Assembly (NCBI GenBank): GCA_963793295.1
Contig: CAWBZX010000040.1
Location: 1-64,000 of the forward strand
Length of the DNA: 64,000 nt
Reading direction: 5' to 3'
Source of the DNA: JAHDHW01 sp963793295
GTDB taxonomy: Bacteria; Bacteroidota; Bacteroidia; Chitinophagales; Saprospiraceae
Below, piece after piece: positions 63,193 to 64,000 of the stretch (the stretch's first letter is position 1; each line of letters begins with the position of its first letter). Position numbers and translations under genes: made by a program. The notes beneath the pieces were generated by a model. It did not search any database. It was not told the origin of the DNA and worked only from the letters and a program-made list of their open reading frames with translations.

Positions 63193-64000
63193 ATGGAAAA
63201 CGAAAAAAAAGAACAGTCGAGGAGAGATTTCTTTTTGAAGACTATGCCTGCCGCCATAGGTGTGATAGGAGTAGGTGGGTTGTTAGCAGAGGCATGTAAA
63301 TCAACTACTGATGAAGGAGAGAAAGTATCTCTCTTATCCCCGGATGGCCAGCTTGTCCAGGTGGATAAATCTGCTATGACCATGGTTCCTGTTTCTCCTG
63401 ACGAAGCTCGGCAAGGTATCCCAGGAAAATCATTTGTGATGGTCATTGATCTTGCCAGGTGTAGGAATGCCAGAAAGTGTGTTACAGAGTGCCAGAAGAT
63501 GCATAATCTTCCACCAGAAGACGAGTGGATCAAAGTCTTTCTGATGCAGGACAGCAATGATACAGCACCTTATTGGTTTCCCAAGCCATGTTTTCATTGC
63601 AATCAACCGCCATGCGTAAAAGTGTGCCCTGTAGGAGCAACATATAAGCGTACCGATGGTATTGTCCTTGTTGATAATGACCGATGTATAGGTTGTAAAT
63701 TCTGTATGACAGCTTGCCCTTATTCCTCACGAGTTTTTCAATGGAAAGAAGTAGAAGATAATCCTGAAATGGATAAAATGTGTTATTCCCCTGAAACCAG
63801 TATTCCGAGCAGAGTTGGAACGGTAGGTAAATGTGATTTTTGTCCGGATATGGCTCGACAGGGCAAATTGCCGGATTGCGTTACCGGATGCCCTAATGGG
63901 GTTATATTTTTTGGTGACAAGAATGAAGATATTGTATCCAATGGATCAGAGTCATTCCGGTTTAGTGAATTGATTCATGATCGAGCTGGATATCATTTTA
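63193..64000 (+). CDS. Second Tat-exported four-cluster iron-sulfur lipoprotein, C-terminus outside window
   Basis: The first 269 codons are visible, in frame to the right edge. The twin-arginine signal QSRRDFFLK is followed by a hydrophobic region and LAEAC (lipobox). The PDG module is at 44-60. Cys groups follow the order of the paralogue at 58593: group I CRNARKCVTEC (C90, C96, C100, with A93 replacing the usual second Cys), group II CFHCNQPPCVKVCP, group III CIGCKFCMTACP and group IV CDFCPDMARQGKLPDC. Conservation of the Ala substitution in both copies suggests it is functional. An NrfD-type gene or a catalytic subunit is expected just beyond the window. It is controlled by module C. Confidence 0.9.
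   Translation, partial: MENEKKEQSRRDFFLKTMPAAIGVIGVGGLLAEACKSTTDEGEKVSLLSPDGQLVQVDKSAMTMVPVSPDEARQGIPGKSFVMVIDLARCRNARKCVTECQKMHNLPPEDEWIKVFLMQDSNDTAPYWFPKPCFHCNQPPCVKVCPVGATYKRTDGIVLVDNDRCIGCKFCMTACPYSSRVFQWKEVEDNPEMDKMCYSPETSIPSRVGTVGKCDFCPDMARQGKLPDCVTGCPNGVIFFGDKNEDIVSNGSESFRFSELIHDRAGYHF

Noticed and set aside
1..64000. tRNA, rRNA, insertion sequences, prophage or integrase genes
   Set aside because: Looked for on both strands by eye and no convincing example was found. A short tRNA-like stretch is not excluded without a covariance search.

Overview
The window is chromosomal DNA from an AT-rich member of the Bacteroidota, most like the Saprospiria/Lewinella group. The evidence is repeated type IX secretion (T9SS) C-terminal sorting domains of both type A and type B, a PorP/SprF-type protein, a carboxypeptidase-regulatory-domain TonB receptor, beta-barrel outer-membrane proteins, and promoters of the Bacteroidota form TTTG / TAnnTTTG with no obvious Shine-Dalgarno sequences. 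I saw no rRNA, tRNA, CRISPR array, insertion sequence or prophage.

Left part (1-9.3 kb): a truncated secreted beta-helix-type protein; a subtilisin (S8) with a T9SS signal; a second subtilisin copy broken by two compensating frameshifts and lacking the catalytic Asp; a six-Kazal-domain lipoprotein that may restrain such proteases; and an RlmI-like rRNA methyltransferase. 9.3-15.2 kb is a T9SS surface module on the minus strand (type B cargo with four internal repeats, PorP/SprF, PD40-OmpA protein). 15.7-22 kb holds a UbiA prenyltransferase, a DUF1573 protein, a PolX protein with a degenerate polymerase site, an alpha/beta hydrolase and a YkuD-like protein.

22-26 kb is a carotenoid operon (carH-like photoreceptor, crtI, crtB, crtZ). 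The CarH-like regulator carries both the Wx9EH motif and a cobalamin motif. 26-44 kb holds mostly housekeeping and accessory genes: RNA helicase, alcohol dehydrogenase, PLP decarboxylase, M1 and M28 peptidases, CAT-like and GNAT acetyltransferases, a TonB receptor and an aminotransferase remnant. 44-49 kb has two co-oriented T9SS cargo genes: an FG-GAP/ASPIC protein and a pentaheme cytochrome c. 49-52 kb is a BlaI/M56 regulatory pair with three palindromic operators wrapped round a Bacteroidota promoter.

53-64 kb is the most interesting region. It is a respiratory gene cluster with a collagen-linked hexaheme lipoprotein, two paralogous small beta-barrels, an ethylbenzene-dehydrogenase-type heme lipoprotein, a CX4CH cytochrome lipoprotein, an 82-residue protein sharing a motif with the iron-sulfur subunits, a Tat-exported four-cluster iron-sulfur lipoprotein, an NrfD-type membrane subunit, a membrane-anchored unknown, a monoheme cytochrome c, and a second iron-sulfur protein cut by the window end. 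Three transcription units in it are preceded by the same gap-free control module: two FNR/CRP-like dyads 22 bp apart, with a -7 box 57 bp from the first dyad's left edge. This suggests one regulon feeding quinol electrons towards the periplasm or outer membrane. No catalytic molybdenum or nickel subunit is visible in the window, so the terminal reaction is unknown.
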